DNA of 64,000 bases from Mercenaria mercenaria (lineage: Eukaryota; Mollusca; Bivalvia; Venerida; Veneridae), in assembly GCF_021730395.1 (NCBI RefSeq), contig NC_069362.1:68155501-68219500 (forward strand). Reading direction: 5' to 3'. The notes under the pieces are model-generated. The model was not told where the DNA came from. It saw only the letters and a program-made list of their open reading frames with translations, and searched no databases. This document shows, piece by piece, positions 12,426-23,863 of this stretch (position 1 is its first letter; every line of letters starts with the position of its first letter). The position numbers and the translations under genes are program-made.

Positions 12426-12875
12426 CTGAAAACAACAAAATTTTATTTTATACTTGGTACACTTGTTATTATATGACTTTATCTTTTTTAACGCTTTTGG
12501 AATAGCTACAAGCAATACAATTTGAATATGATACATGTAGCAAAAGTACAAAAAACAATTGCATTTGAAATGAAAAGACTTTATAAATTCCGAAGATCAG
12601 GTATATGCCCGTGAAGAAATTACACGAAAAGTTATGAAAACATCAAATCTTCAATTACAAATTTACTATTTTTACCAGAATCATGTATCTACTACAATAC
12701 CTCAATACCTGCATGTATATCTAACACCACGAAATTATGAAGCAGTGTTTAAGGAAAAGATCAATCAATCGGCAGAAAATAAAACAGTTTTTTTTTCTTA
12801 TTTATAATCCAGATGTGAAATAACTAGAGACAAAACAAAAATTTCACCGGCTGCTTTGATTAAATACTTTCGGAT
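12426..12875. other. Collagen IV intron, unique part
   Basis: Intron sequence between the last two NC1 exons, AT-rich, with no recognisable element until the LINE remnant at about 12880. Confidence 0.5.
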
Positions 12876-13590
12876 GTTCTTAATTCGTAGGTAATTCAAC
12901 TTGGCTGTACGATATTTGCGAAAATTTACACGATCTTTAAAGTTCAATGTTTCATCAAGTAATACACCAAGATGTCTAATTGTGTTTTCAAGTTTGATAT
13001 CATCACCAGCAATGTTAATCGAACTTGTAAAACGTTTGCTCTATTCAGGTCTGCTACCAAACATAATTAACTCAGTTTTTGAAGTGTTAATTTTCAGTTT
13101 GTTCCTGTTCATCCAGTCATTGATTGTAACTGCGCACCGTACGAGATCTCCGATCGCTTGTGAGCCTACGGAAGCAGATATGAGACGAAAACTTTTATTT
13201 GCTATATAGTCATCAGCAAAATCGTAGACTGATATGGATTTGGGAATGACATCAAAAAGAGTTCCATGATAGGTGAGATACAGCCACGCACCATGAGCGT
13301 TGGGCGCACTGATTCAAACTGGCGGTCTGATTAATTGAAGAGCTGTTTCACAGACATCATACTGTACTTTTATGACATCTAAGAGAATGTCATGGTTGAC
13401 AGTGTCTAATGCCGTCAATAGCATTAAGGGCCGTGACTTCATGTTTCTCCATACCACTAAGAAGACCAACCAAAGTAGAGCAGAGCAGATTCACAGTAGT
13501 GATATTTCCTATATGCAGACTGGTTCTTAGGCAAAAGATTGTTTTGATTTACATGTTTGTTTAATCTGTAAAGAACAGTTTTAACAAAAA
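12876..13590 (-). mobile_element. LINE remnant (reverse transcriptase and thumb region) in a collagen IV intron
   Basis: On the minus strand the order is a TALDTVNHDILLDV block (about 13420-13380), a VYDFADDYIA catalytic block (about 13230-13195), then W-NRNKLKIN-SKTELIMFGS (about 13115-13045) and IRHLGVLLDE (about 12985-12955). These are typical of non-LTR reverse transcriptases of the CR1/L2/Jockey kind. The copy is broken by stops and deletions and truncated at both ends. It lies in the same orientation as the host gene. Confidence 0.8.
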
Positions 13591-13989
13591 TGGTTAGTTA
13601 CTCACAGGACGACAGTCAGAAAGCTCAAGTTCAAGGCCTGCTTTTGTAGCGAAGGTCTAACGACAGCTTGTTTGTATTTCACAGTAACATTATCCTTGAC
13701 CTTTACCAAAGCAATCCAAAATGCAACTGAAATTTGGTCTCCATGAAAGCTATATATATATATATCAAGGTTTGTTGCAAGACCTAATTCCTAACAATCA
13801 TTGAGCCAAAAGCCACTTTTCTATATTTACCAACAATGACCATGACTCATGCTACCCCTACCAAATACGCAACCAAAACATTGTCTAAGTAAGCTACCTG
13901 TTCACCTAATTATATATAATTACTTAGTCCTATCTAAAGTTATTTTGCGAAAAAGCATCCCTTCCGGTAGGAGAAAATAAAGGTAGTAC

Positions 13990-14276
13990 CATTAAAAAGC
14001 TGTATCCTATCCATAGTCCAGTCCATCCAATTGGGCACTCTGGAATCTCAAGTGTCTGACTATGTACTGCTATCACGTTAGTCGGAGTATCGCAAACAAC
14101 ACATCTACTTATATATGGCTGAATCTCTAACTCTGCTACAGGCATCATTGGCATTGGAGCATTGGTTGACAACCAATAAGATTTGTCATTCCTGCTGGCA
14201 TAGTTGCAGACATTATTGATATTGCAAAACAGGAATGGCATTGTGGTGAATCTTTGAATACAGGAGCCAGGCAATC
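13990..14276 (-). CDS. COL4A2-like: Collagen type IV chain, penultimate exon: centre of NC1
   Basis: The exon starts after TATTTTCAG with a split Gly codon (phase 1) and ends at ATG before GTACTA (phase 0): 2 + 95 x 3 bases. It encodes [53 protein letters not shown], then the second subdomain start [13 protein letters not shown] and LWIGYSFLM. This covers five of six cysteines of the first C4 subdomain and the first of the second. The KSYWLST-x-AP-x-PMMPVAE-x-EI-x-PYISRC spelling agrees, from memory, with vertebrate alpha-2(IV) better than alpha-1(IV). It sits between the exons at 23321-23509 and 12162-12425, and both junctions keep frame and family alignment without gaps. This is a real, intact coding exon. 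Confidence 0.95.
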
Positions 14277-16206
14277 CTGAAAATAAAACAGTAGGTGATT
14301 CATACCTCAAACAAGAAGTAAGTTTGCATCGTGTCTTGCCTTACAGTAATATAGTGGCGCTTTAAAGGCGATACATCAAATTCCAGAGGAGTTAGAGATA
14401 ATTGGTATCACCCGCCAAATTGATTTGTGTTGAGGAATGGCAAAGAAATATATGTGGCAAAAAGTATGTTACTAAGAAGCAAATAATTTCATTACATTTT
14501 AACTTTAAAGATCAGAGGTCCTTCAGAAAGCACAATCAAGAAAGAAATCTGGAAATGGAGTGGGATTTACAACTTCACATGTTGATAAATATTCATGGAA
14601 GATTTGAAAAAGGAATGAAAAGAATGTCTTTTGGGGTAGGCGGTGACGGGTGAGCGTGCTTGATAATAGATATTGATAGAAAGTAAAACAAAGAAGAATT
14701 TTTTTTGGCTGAGGCAGGGGGTGCATGATCGGGATGGTGGGGGTGACTGGGTGGAGGAGCGAGTTGGGGAGGGTACAACTTTGCATGTTGATTAATATTC
14801 ATATAAGGTTTAAGATTTAAAAAAAAAAAGAAACAAATGGGAGGGATGGGTGGCGAAGGGGAGCGGGTTTGACCAGGGTTGTGGGGTACAAATATATGGA
14901 TTTTAAAACAATTAAATGGCAATATCTCTAAAGTTACTACAGACATCATGACGAAATGGAGTGTGCACTACCATACTATGGTGATTTAAATTCAGTTTAG
15001 TTTCATAGTTCTTCGTCAAATAGATATAAAGAAAAATAATATGAAGCAGAAATTGCCATATTCATAGTACCCTATAGGAGAGATCGCTAATATTTAGCTC
15101 TGGTGGAGCAAAGTGTTTTCACAATTCAAAACAACATGAACACACTTGGTAACGATCACCCAACGAATATTTCTCTGAAATTACTTCGAAATAGGACATG
15201 AGTTGCCCTAGGAACATTTAATGTGAACATATATGAAGACTTGATCAACATTTGTTTATCCGATTATAAACATACAGGGAAACTTGCAGCTAATGATTAC
15301 AAAAATTTGATTGAATTTTACAGTAAAATTAGTTCGAAATTGGACCAGCAGTAACTGTTTCAACATTTGAAATTGCCGACTATATATATAAAGTACTAGA
15401 AATATTTACCAAGCCCTTTGGGGGCCGACTTTTTTGCCAAATCAGTATTAGGCGAGGGTCATTTGAGAACATTTACTGTTAAATTATATTAAAACTTTTG
15501 GGCTAATGCTGATGGAGGAAATTCAGTTTTAATGGCCAGGTTTTTTGACAACTCAGAAAAATTTTAATATCTTATTTTTTTAAAAAAAAAACCGAGCAAG
15601 TGATTTCTGACAATTTTTTTTGGACGTATTCACTATATACATATTGGGGGGAAAGTAAACAGGTCCTATCGCGGCTATGTATTTGGCTGAAAAAGAATAA
15701 TTTGATTTTTTTTGTGTCAAGGTTATCCGAGGAATACTTATTTGGCCAGCATATTTCTAAATCAACCGTCCAAATGATGGCTATATTTGTGGCGCATCAG
15801 ATGTCAAATATGAATAAGTATAGTAATAACATATCTATGCAATTATCTTTTAAATCGGACAAGCGATTAAGGGGAATATATCATTTGAGACGTTTTCTAT
15901 TCTAACTGCATCAAACTTCACAATCTTAAAAAAAGGGAAGATAATTTTCTGAAAAGGGAAAATGAGACAGACCACTGGGCTTGCTCATTTCCTGCAAGCT
16001 ATGCACTTTTTTACCTAAAGCATTATCAGTTACTGCTGATGGATTTGAGCAGAGCCCTATTGAGCGAAAAAAAATCTCTATGACCCTTTTGATTTAGTTG
16101 ACTTGACTTATCATTATTACCCCATGTCACTAAAAACAAAGACAAATATCAAACAGGGAATGCCACGTACCAAAAACGCAGCCTCCTCAAACCGCCCTTA
16201 CACTTT
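14277..16206. other. Collagen IV intron, 5'-most stretch of unique sequence
   Basis: Intron sequence with a G-rich block (about 14640-14870) that contains two related GGGTGG-rich segments, each followed by a TGATTAATATTCAT-like or TGATAAATATTCAT-like stretch. The frames here (14402-14949, 15600-15905) show no domain and have no splice context. No mobile element ends could be placed. Confidence 0.4.
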
Positions 16207-16446
16207 CAAGTGGCCGAGAGGTTAAGGTCGCTTCCAATCACTTGCCCTTCACCGATGCGGGGCGTTGAATTCTTCATGTGAGGAAGCCATCCAGCTACCT
16301 TGCGGAAGGTCGGTGGTTCTACGCAGGTGCCCGCTCGTGATGAAATAATGCACGGAAGGGCACCCGGGGTCTTCCTCCACCAGCAAAGGCGGAAAGTCGC
16401 CATATGACCTAGAATTGTGTCGGCGCGACGTTAAACACAACACAAA
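16207..16446 (+). repeat. tRNA-headed SINE (V-SINE/RUDI-like), copy with internal deletion of the head
   Basis: It starts with a Ser/Leu-type tRNA head, GTGGCCGAGAGGTTAAGG (A box). Then comes the body TTCTTCATGTGAGGAAGCC, CGGTGGTTCTACGCAGGTGC, AATAATGCACGGAAGGGCACC, GTCTTCCTCCACCAGC, and the tail GTGTCGGCGCGACGTTAAACAC. Part of the head with the B box is missing. The same body is found inverted at 48880-49147, and the same tail at 55531-55600. The family name is from memory of molluscan V-SINEs and should be treated as tentative. Confidence 0.8.
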
Positions 16447-16718
16447 CAAGAGCTGTTACTAATGATGACAAATTCCCCCGCAGCGCCTTGACCTTTAACC
16501 TGGTGACCTTGACCTTTGACCTGGTGACCGCAAAGTCAGTAGGGGTTGTGTACTAGATAAGTACTATCAGCATGTGAAGTTTGAAGGTCCTGGGTGCAGT
16601 GGTTCGCGAGTGAAGTGCCTTCATGCAAAAAGTTATCGTTGTGACTAACGAACTAACGAACGAACGAACGGACGGACAGTTGAAAAATAATATGCCTCCT
16701 TTCGGGGGCATAAAAACT
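16447..16718 (+). mobile_element. Helitron-like non-autonomous repeat, family C
   Basis: It starts ACAAGAGCTGTTACTAATGATG and contains TGACCTTTGACCTGGTGACC lines, then a run of AACGAACGAACGGACGGAC. It closes with the hairpin ATGCCTCCTTTCGGGGGCAT followed by an A run. It abuts the SINE tail directly. Its ACAAGAGCT start is shared with 36684 and 60378. Confidence 0.6.
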
Positions 16719-16909
16719 TTCAAGCCAGCCAATTCAGAAACTTTGTATATATCATCGACGTCAAGTAGATATGCACACGCGGATGATCCGGTGTCCGTGT
16801 GTCCACATTCTGACTTAAACATGTTCTCCTCTGAAACTGCGAAACTAGTTTGGTGTAATTCAGACGGGAAGTGTAAGAGCGGTTTAGTGATATTAATAGT
16901 AATAAATCA

Positions 16910-18072
16910 AATAGGGTCATAAAGATTCCTTTTTGCTCACCAGTGTTTCAAAATATCTTTACCTTTGTAAGTACTATTTGGATTTGTTGTGGACTTAAGT
17001 GAGTTAAAAAGGGGGTAAGGAACTAATGAACTATTCGAACTTGCCCTAGATTCCATCAAGGCAACAAATCTGACATAATTTAATGAAGATCAATTGAAAA
17101 GTACAGTCTCTATCGCATATACAAGGTTTTTTCCTTGATTTGACCTAGTGACCTACTTTTTGACCCGAGATAATCCATATTCAAATCTGACATAGATTTT
17201 ATAAGGGCATTCTGACAAAATTTCATGCAAATCAGTTGAAAAAAACAGCCTATATCGTTTACACGAGGTTTTTCTTTGATTTAACCTAGTGACCTACTTT
17301 TTGAACCTAGATAACCCATTTTTGAACTCGGCCTATATTTCATCAAGATAACCATTCTGACCAAAATTCAGAAAGATCAATTGAAAAATACAGCCTCTAT
17401 CGCATTCACAATGTTTTCCTTTGATTTGGTCTAGTGACCTAGATTTTGACCCCAGATGATCCATATTCAAATATGATCTAGATTTTATCAAGGCAATCGT
17501 TCTGACTTAATTTCATGAAGATCAATTGAAAAATACAGCCTCTATCGCTTACACAAGGTTTTTCTTTGATTTGACCTAGTGGCCTACTTTTTGACCTCAG
17601 ATAACCCATAATCAAACACAACATTGATTTCATTAAGGTAATCATTTTGACCAAATTTCATGAAGATTAATTGAAAAATGCAGTCTCTATCACATACACA
17701 AGGTTTATCTTTGATTTGACCTAGTGACCTACTTTTTGATCCAAGATGACTCATATTCAAACTTGACCTAGATTTCATCAAGGCAATTACTCTGACTTAA
17801 TTTCAGGAAGATCAATTGAAAAATATAGCCTCTATCGCATACACAAAGTTTTTCTTTAATTTGACCTAGTGACCTACTTTTTAACCCAGATGACCCATAT
17901 TCAAAGTTGACCTAGATTTTATCAATGCAATCATTCTGACTAAATTTCATGAAGATCAATTGAAAAATACAGTCTCTATCGCATACACAAGCAAAATGTT
18001 GACTGACGACAGACAGACGCCGGACATGGAGCGATCACAAAAACTCACCTGAGCATTGCTCAGGTGAGCTAA
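16910..18072 (-). mobile_element. Helitron-like non-autonomous repeat, family A, minus copy with ~160-bp tandem core
   Basis: On the minus strand it starts at 18072 with AGCTCACCTGAGC-AAT-GCTCAGGTGAG, a perfect 5' hairpin, then TTTTTGTGATCGCTC and a GTCTGTCTGTCGTC block. The core holds at least six units of roughly 150-160 bases, recognisable by GACCTAGTGACCTACTTTTT and ATCAATTGAAAAATACAG. The 3' end near 16910 (ATGACCCTATTTG) is a degraded version of the family A hairpin. It lies in the intron of the collagen IV gene, same orientation. Confidence 0.75.
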
Positions 18073-18338
18073 CCATGTATTCTTCTGCAAACTAAAATGC
18101 TGTTTAATTTTATGTAATGATATTTTGAAGGTATACCTACATATAAGGAGTTTAATAGTTTTATGTCAGTGACTTAGCCATCTTACTAAATATTACGTTT
18201 TACAATATGTAAATGTGTATAGATCAAATTGTCTCTTATTATTTCTGTATAGAAAGGCATATGTATTTTTAAAATATTGTAATATTTATTATGCTGTACG
18301 TAAGAAGAGACATGAATAAACTATTTGGAGATATAAAG

Positions 18339-18558
18339 TCCTACGTAGGACATAGTATCTTCTACCTAGGACTTAGTATCTCCTACGTAGTTGTTAGTAT
18401 CTCCTACGTAGGACATATTAAGTACGTATCTTCTACGTAGGACATAGTATCTCCTACGTAGGACATAGTATCTCCTACGTAGAAGATACTGTGTCCTACG
18501 TAGGACATAATATCTCCTACGTAGGACTTAGTATCTCCTACGTAGGAGTTAGTATCAA
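18339..18558 (-). repeat. 21-bp TCCTACGTAGGA tandem array, about 10 units, inverted relative to 21885-22421
   Basis: Each unit has the palindromic core TCCTACGTAGGA followed by CATAGTATC or a variant, period 21. Reading the minus strand gives the same unit as the second array 3.3 kb away, so the two arrays face each other. Some units are degraded (CTACCTAGGA). Confidence 0.9.
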
Positions 18559-18609
18559 GTAAAACGTAGGCGAAAATGGGAAATATTCATTTTAACATCG
18601 TTAATTAAG

Positions 18610-18752
18610 AGGTTAATATACGGCTTGGTTGTGCCTTCTTGCCATAACGGCACACCTAGTGTCATAATTGCCCGAGGGCTTTAGCTCGAGGGCCATTATG
18701 AAACTAGGAGTGTTATTATGGCTAGAAGGCACAACCAGCCGTTTATTGACCT
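18610..18752. repeat. Palindromic MITE-like hairpin, ~143 bp
   Basis: The left arm AGGTTAATATACGGCTTGGT and the right arm ending ACCAGCCGTTTATTGACCT pair with mismatches. The pairing continues through GTGCCTTCTTGCCATAA / TTATGGCTAGAAGGCAC to a centre near 18680. It lies just inside the first TACGTA array. Related GGCCATAATGA words recur at about 18910-19040. Confidence 0.7.
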
Positions 18753-19645
18753 TTTTATGTATACCTTCGCTTCATATTCATCTTGGTTTTTCATTTTACA
18801 TATTTTTTCTACAAACTTATAGGGCCTAAGCATCATTTGTACTGATTTATTCATCAACAGTGCCATCAGTATTTGACAATCTATCTAAAAATGATCCAGC
18901 ACCATTTTACCCGCCATAATGACGTTGCTACATAAAGTAAACGTCAGATCGTGCTAACGTTCCGGTTACCTGGGGCCATTTTGATTATGGCGCGTGAGGC
19001 GCACTGCGCCGTTATGGATTCGTCAACAGAGGCCATAATGATCTTTTTGTTACTGTTAATAGTAACGTATATGATAAGTTATTATAACATCATGTTCGAG
19101 TAAGTATTACTTTATCTAACTTTATTACAGAAATATTTCGATTGTTTGGAGAGTAGTCGGGTACCCCGATTTCGAATAAAGTGCATTCTCCTGAATAACC
19201 GCGGGAAAAACAGTAAATTTGTTGTACGGAGGCTGTTGCTCCGAAAAGGTTAATTTATTTAGCAACTTGGTTAGATAGAAACACCATCCTTTGCAAAGAT
19301 GTTTTAGCTCTCTGGAGATGTGTATAATAATGTTATCCTTGTATTCATAGACACATAATAAAAACATATTCCATAAATAATATTGGTTCCTAATATTAAA
19401 AACATAAGACATACGAGTAAAGACTCTCCTCATAAACATCCCATGACATAAAAAAGAAAGAATGTTCTTTCTTTTGTTTGTTTGTTTGTTTTGTTTGTTT
19501 TTGCTTTTTGTTGTTGTTGTTGTTGTTTTTGTTTTTTAGCTCTGTTTTTTTTTTCTACGTAACTGCAGGCAGGTAACCTAACCAGTGTTCCTGGATTCTA
19601 TATTCTCAATAAAAACTTCTATCTTCACCACATAAATCAGAGGTG
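18753..19645. other. Collagen IV intron between repeats; T/G-rich low-complexity tract
   Basis: Unique AT-rich sequence with several GCCATAATG words (18910-19040) that may extend the preceding element, and a TTTG/TTG low-complexity run at about 19465-19555. No gene. Confidence 0.4.
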
Positions 19646-19647
19646 AA

Positions 19648-19760
19648 GGAAGAGTTATTTCGAACTAGTGCCTTCTATCAAATCGTCACGCCCAACCCGG
19701 AGACCTAACTCGCGATTCATAGATCTGCGCTCCTTCTGCTGAGCTAAGCGGATTGGGTAA
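19648..19760 (-). repeat. tRNA-like SINE head fragment
   Basis: The minus strand reads CCGCTTAGCTCAGCAGAAGG (A box), then AGATCTATGAATCGCGAG and a weak B-box region. A similar AGATCTGTGAATC head occurs at 58437-58505 (minus). The body is short and degraded. Confidence 0.5.
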
Positions 19761-21140
19761 AAGAAGGAATAATGAATACTGAACTTGCAGAAGTAAGGAT
19801 TTATTGCAAATAGCGTCTGTGGTATAAAATTTCTAAGTATAAATGAAAAATTAACTCTGACCTGTAAAACCAAATTCCGCCGTCAAATTATGTGAACAAA
19901 TGGAGCGGGTAATTAACCGGGCAAACCCATGGCAACTTATTTTATGGTCAGATGTTACTACGGTGGTGAAGTAAGAAATGTAAGACATTGGGATGTGCGT
20001 GCGTGCATGCACGCATGCGTGTGTGCGTACTTAGGGAGGGTTAGATTAAGAAAGACAAGATACAAACAACCTTTACTCCCTTGGAATTTAGAACTTTAGA
20101 ATATTTGAATCTGTTGTATAATATTGATCAATGATATTGTACAATAATGATACTTTCTCTTTGTGTTTCAAGTGTGAAAACTCCGAACAATATACACAAT
20201 TGCATTTGCAAATATTCTTCATGTTAGCAGTGTTTTACAACGGAAAACATGTTTATTGGTACTTTAAATAAGAAAAATATGAAAACAATAAGCTTTATCA
20301 TATAGAAAGTATATTTAAGGCGACTTTTAAAAATAACATGCTCAGAATTTTAAGCAAAGTTGTCGTATTGTCGTATGTTATACATTTTGCGTTCAAACGA
20401 TCTCGCAATGAAGTCGCCAATTTTACAGGTATAAAGACCTCTTTTATAAAGAAAACACTCTTTCTCACGTTCCATGATTCGTTTCACGCCTGTAGTGAAC
20501 AACTGATGAATGAGAATGTAAAATACTAAGATTTGAAATGATATATATCAGAAGAGCACCCAAACTAAGCTATGTTGTGATTTGGGGGTAGGGGTAGCGT
20601 AATGTAATATTACGCGAACATTATTTCGGTGACCCCATGATTTTATTCCTTCAATCGACAGAAAGTAAAGTTTTCATGATCATGTTAGTGTTTTTGGCAA
20701 ATTCTATCGTTTGGGTTTTACATGAAACCAGATTAACCCAAACTTTTTATTCAAAACTTAACGTCATATTTGTCGCTCCGACGTCACTTTAACGTAAATA
20801 TCGCCTTCAACGTTAAAATGATGTCCACACATTATGCACCATTTCAAAGACATTTTTAAATGAAAATATGATGAGAAACAAGCAAATCGATACTTGTTGA
20901 CTGAATAGAACGATTTACGAAAACAGTCTGACGGACGTGAAATCATGGTTCATCAAAAATGGATGTCAATGGTCGTGTTTAAAGGTTTGCAGAGAAAAAG
21001 GCTACAGAAATATCAAAAAAGTAAAATACGAATTCTATGAGAAATATGCTGAATTTTATATTAAACAAAATGTCGAAACGGAACCCAACAACTTCAAATT
21101 AGGGGCATTTAACCTTAAGATACCATTATCAACAAAAGTA
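19761..21140. other. Collagen IV intron, unique sequence
   Basis: AT-rich sequence with a short GTGCGTGC/GCATGCAC-type run near 19995-20030. Frames at 20338-20529 and 20937-21227 lack similarity and splice support. No element ends placed. Confidence 0.35.
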
Positions 21141-21142
21141 GA

Positions 21143-21225
21143 CTCTCTCTCTCTCTTCTCCACCCCCACCCCCGCCCACTCTCTCTCTCTCTCTCTCTAT
21201 CTCCAAGAGATATCTATTAAAATTT

Positions 21226-21272
<47 letters not shown>
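21143..21272 (+). repeat. (CT)n microsatellite, interrupted
   Basis: CT dinucleotide runs at about 21143-21160, 21179-21199 and 21227-21272, separated by a C-rich stretch and a short unique piece. Confidence 0.95.
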
Positions 21273-21884
21273 AGAGTTTTCATTATTATATATTTTCTCT
21301 TAATTACAGTACTATATATAGCTCATTTTTATATGTTTTTTACTACTGAATTTTGTGATCTATTCCAGAGAATACACTCAATAATAGAGTAAAACTAATG
21401 TCAAAGTAAACATGATTTATTCCCCTTAATCGCTCTTCACATTAGAGGCTATTATTTCTTTTAATATAAGAGCTAATTTCACGCGAAAAAAACTTTATAA
21501 TTTTGTTTGATCAGAATGACTAGATAAAAGAATAATTGACTAGCTGAAACTTACTAAATCTTATAAAACACTGATAAACGTGTCATGCAATCAGGTCTAT
21601 ATAAATTTATTCTTTGTTATTGGTTAGAAACAGTGGTTATGAGATAATTTCACTGAATTCAATGGAAAGTTATTTATTTAAGTCCCACTGCGAGACAACA
21701 CATGAAATACATGAATATAAATAGTTTACAAAATAAATAAAATATTGCAATAAATGCCTTTTATCAGCACGCAATTAAAAAGCCAACCAGCAATCTTGAA
21801 TTAAGACATGTACCGGAAACGCAAGTAGGACCACAGAATGCTGCAGCGCCACAAAATAGGAACCCTTACGTATGAGTTACTACG
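21273..21884. other. Collagen IV intron, unique sequence
   Basis: AT-rich, stop-dense and featureless up to the second TACGTA array. Confidence 0.4.
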
Positions 21885-22421
21885 TCCTACGTAGGAGATA
21901 CTATGTCCTACGTAGGAGATACTAACTCCTACGTAGGAGATACTAAGTCCTACGTAGTAGATACTATGTCCTACGTAGGAGATATTAAGTACTACGTAGG
22001 AGATACTAAGTACTACGTAGGAGATAATATGTCCTACGTAGGAGATACTATGTCCTACGTAGGAGATATTAAGTACTACGTAGGAGATACTAAGTACTAC
22101 GTAGGAGATAATATGTCCTACGTAGGAGATACTAAGTCCTATGTAGGAGATACTATGTCCTACGTAGGAGATATTAAGTACTACGTAGGAGATACTAAGT
22201 ACTACGTAGGAGATACTAACTCCTACGTAGGAGATACTAAGTCCTATATAGGAGATACTATGTCCTACGTAGGAGATATTAAGTACAACGCAGGAGATAC
22301 TAAGTACTACGTAGGAGATACTAGGTCCTACGTAGAAGATACTACCTAGGAGATACTATGTCCTACGTAGGAGATACTAACTCCTACGTAGGAGATAGTA
22401 AGTCGTACGTAAGACAAATTT
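21885..22421 (+). repeat. 21-bp TCCTACGTAGGA tandem array, about 25 units
   Basis: Units of 21 bases with core TCCTACGTAGGA and spacer GATACTA(TG/AG/AC). Because 21 is divisible by three, one frame stays open for 148 residues as a seven-residue repeat (SYVGDTM and variants). It has no start context, splice sites or compositional sign of coding, so it is treated as a satellite. It is inverted relative to the array at 18339-18558. Confidence 0.95.
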
Positions 22422-23320
22422 AAATCTCTCTGCTGGCACCAGGACGCTTCCATAGTACACATCTGTGCACGAGTCAACAGCAATGCTTGCTGCATTCGGC
22501 GATCTTTAAACTGGAAGTTTTTTTTTCACTGAATATATGAAATATCTCCATATTTATTATAGATTTAGTTAATGCTAAAATAGAATAATTATATTACACT
22601 GTGCACAGGGCCGTAGGAACAGATGCTGTCATATATTTCCTGTTGTAACACTTGTGCAGAGTTTATATCAAAATATTGCGAGACACTGTATGCTTTTAAT
22701 TTAATTAGACAAAATTGGATACATACAACTGTCTTAGTTTTTTTAATGAATAATATTCAACAATAAACAGATAAACAGACTTTATTTGTTTAACCCCTTA
22801 ATTTTATTTGTACTATGTTCAATGTTCAAAAAGATGCAGAAATAGCTATTTTCGTTTAAAAATCACCCTTGTTAGATTCAAATATCACAAAACATTGAAA
22901 TTGAAAACATGAGGTACACGGAGGGACACGGCATCAACTGTTACAGATTATCGTTGAGAAATTTCTCACGTTTTGAATATTGTCTTCTGTGATATAGTAG
23001 GCGATCAGGAACAAGTTTGAATAAATCAATTGTGTTATTGCAAAATCAGTGTGAAACAAGAATGAATTCAACATTGTAAGAACCTGCAGAAGCAGTTGTG
23101 TACACAATGTAAATGTGTACCTATAATACTATTAAAGGACATAAATAGCAAAATAACTGGACATGAAAGTCCCGATAGAATGCACATGTATAATTCATAA
23201 TGACGGTGTAAACCAAGTTTCATGTGAACTGGATGGACACAGTAGAAGGAATAGGATATCTCTTCTTGTTCTCAATATTGTCGAGTTAAAGAAGGGTTCA
23301 TTTGTCACTATTTGCCATAC
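22422..23320. other. Collagen IV intron, unique sequence
   Basis: No repeats or genes recognised between the second TACGTA array and the NC1-start exon. Confidence 0.4.
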
Positions 23321-23509
23321 CTAAATCTTGGTGATGCGATCTTTCATTTCCTTCAACGTACAACAAACTGTATCCTTCCCACATTTTCCCCATACCCACT
23401 GGACAAATTGGAATGCCGGTGGACTGACTGTGCTTTGTAATAAGACTATGAAAGCCGTCAGGTGTTACAAGGCTGGAAATACCTTGCACACCCTGTTCAC
23501 TTCTTATAC
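23321..23509 (-). CDS. COL4A2-like: Collagen type IV chain, exon with NC1 start
   Basis: The exon begins after AATTTGCAG with two bases of a split Ser codon and ends with one base of a Gly codon before GTATGG, so it is phase 1 at both ends. It carries a short linker ([18 protein letters not shown]), then the first NC1 residues [19 protein letters not shown] and [19 protein letters not shown]. This includes the HSQ start and the first cysteine of the NC1 domain. CPVGM-x-K-x-W-x-GYSLLY again points, from memory, to the alpha-2 class. The linker has isolated Gly residues but no Gly-X-Y run. The next exon downstream lies 9 kb away, because the intron is swollen by satellite arrays and Helitron-like repeats. 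Confidence 0.95.
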
Positions 23510-23770
23510 CTGCAAATTAACAAATATAATTTAGTTATTATTAGCAGACAAATAGGCAAGCTATGGTATAAAAGCTTATTTAAGATGTTCAAGATAAATC
23601 AATAAGATTACACCCCTTAAAAATTGTATCCTAAAATATATTAAGCATCTGCAACAAATATTGAAAATTGCAAGACCATTTAAGTTTAGTTACAGAAAGT
23701 ATGTAACTGATATCTCTTCCAAAGAAAACACAACAGGAAAATGCAAGAAATAACAAAAATAACATCTCAC

Positions 23771-23863
23771 TATCAGTGTCATCTATTTGTCCTTGACTGC
23801 TAATGTCTCCAATTTCTCCCTTACTTTCTGTCTTCTCGTTATCACTTGGGAGTTCTTCTGGTC
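23771..23863 (-). CDS. COL4A2-like: Collagen type IV chain, degenerate helix exon
   Basis: A 93-base exon between an acceptor (TTAACAATTAG) and donor (GATA then GTGAGA), phase 1 at both ends. Frames join perfectly: the previous exon ends CCA G and this one starts GA CCA, restoring Gly-Pro; it ends with A, and the next exon's GT completes Ser. It encodes GPEELPSDNEKTESKGEIGD then ISSQGQIDDTDS. Only scattered Gly-X-Y triplets (KGEIGD, QGQ) remain in an acidic context. In standard collagen IV this position is regular triple helix. The phase agreement on both sides makes a chance ORF unlikely, although the exon is short. Confidence 0.75.

Noticed and set aside
20937-21227. 96-residue intronic frame
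   Set aside because: No similarity; its end is the CT microsatellite and there is no splice context.
21903-22349. 148-residue SYVGDT repeat protein
   Set aside because: It is a by-product of the 21-bp TACGTA array, and the same unit occurs inverted at 18339 without such a frame.
18339-22421. CRISPR-like array
   Set aside because: Units are contiguous 21-mers without unique spacers, in an animal genome.
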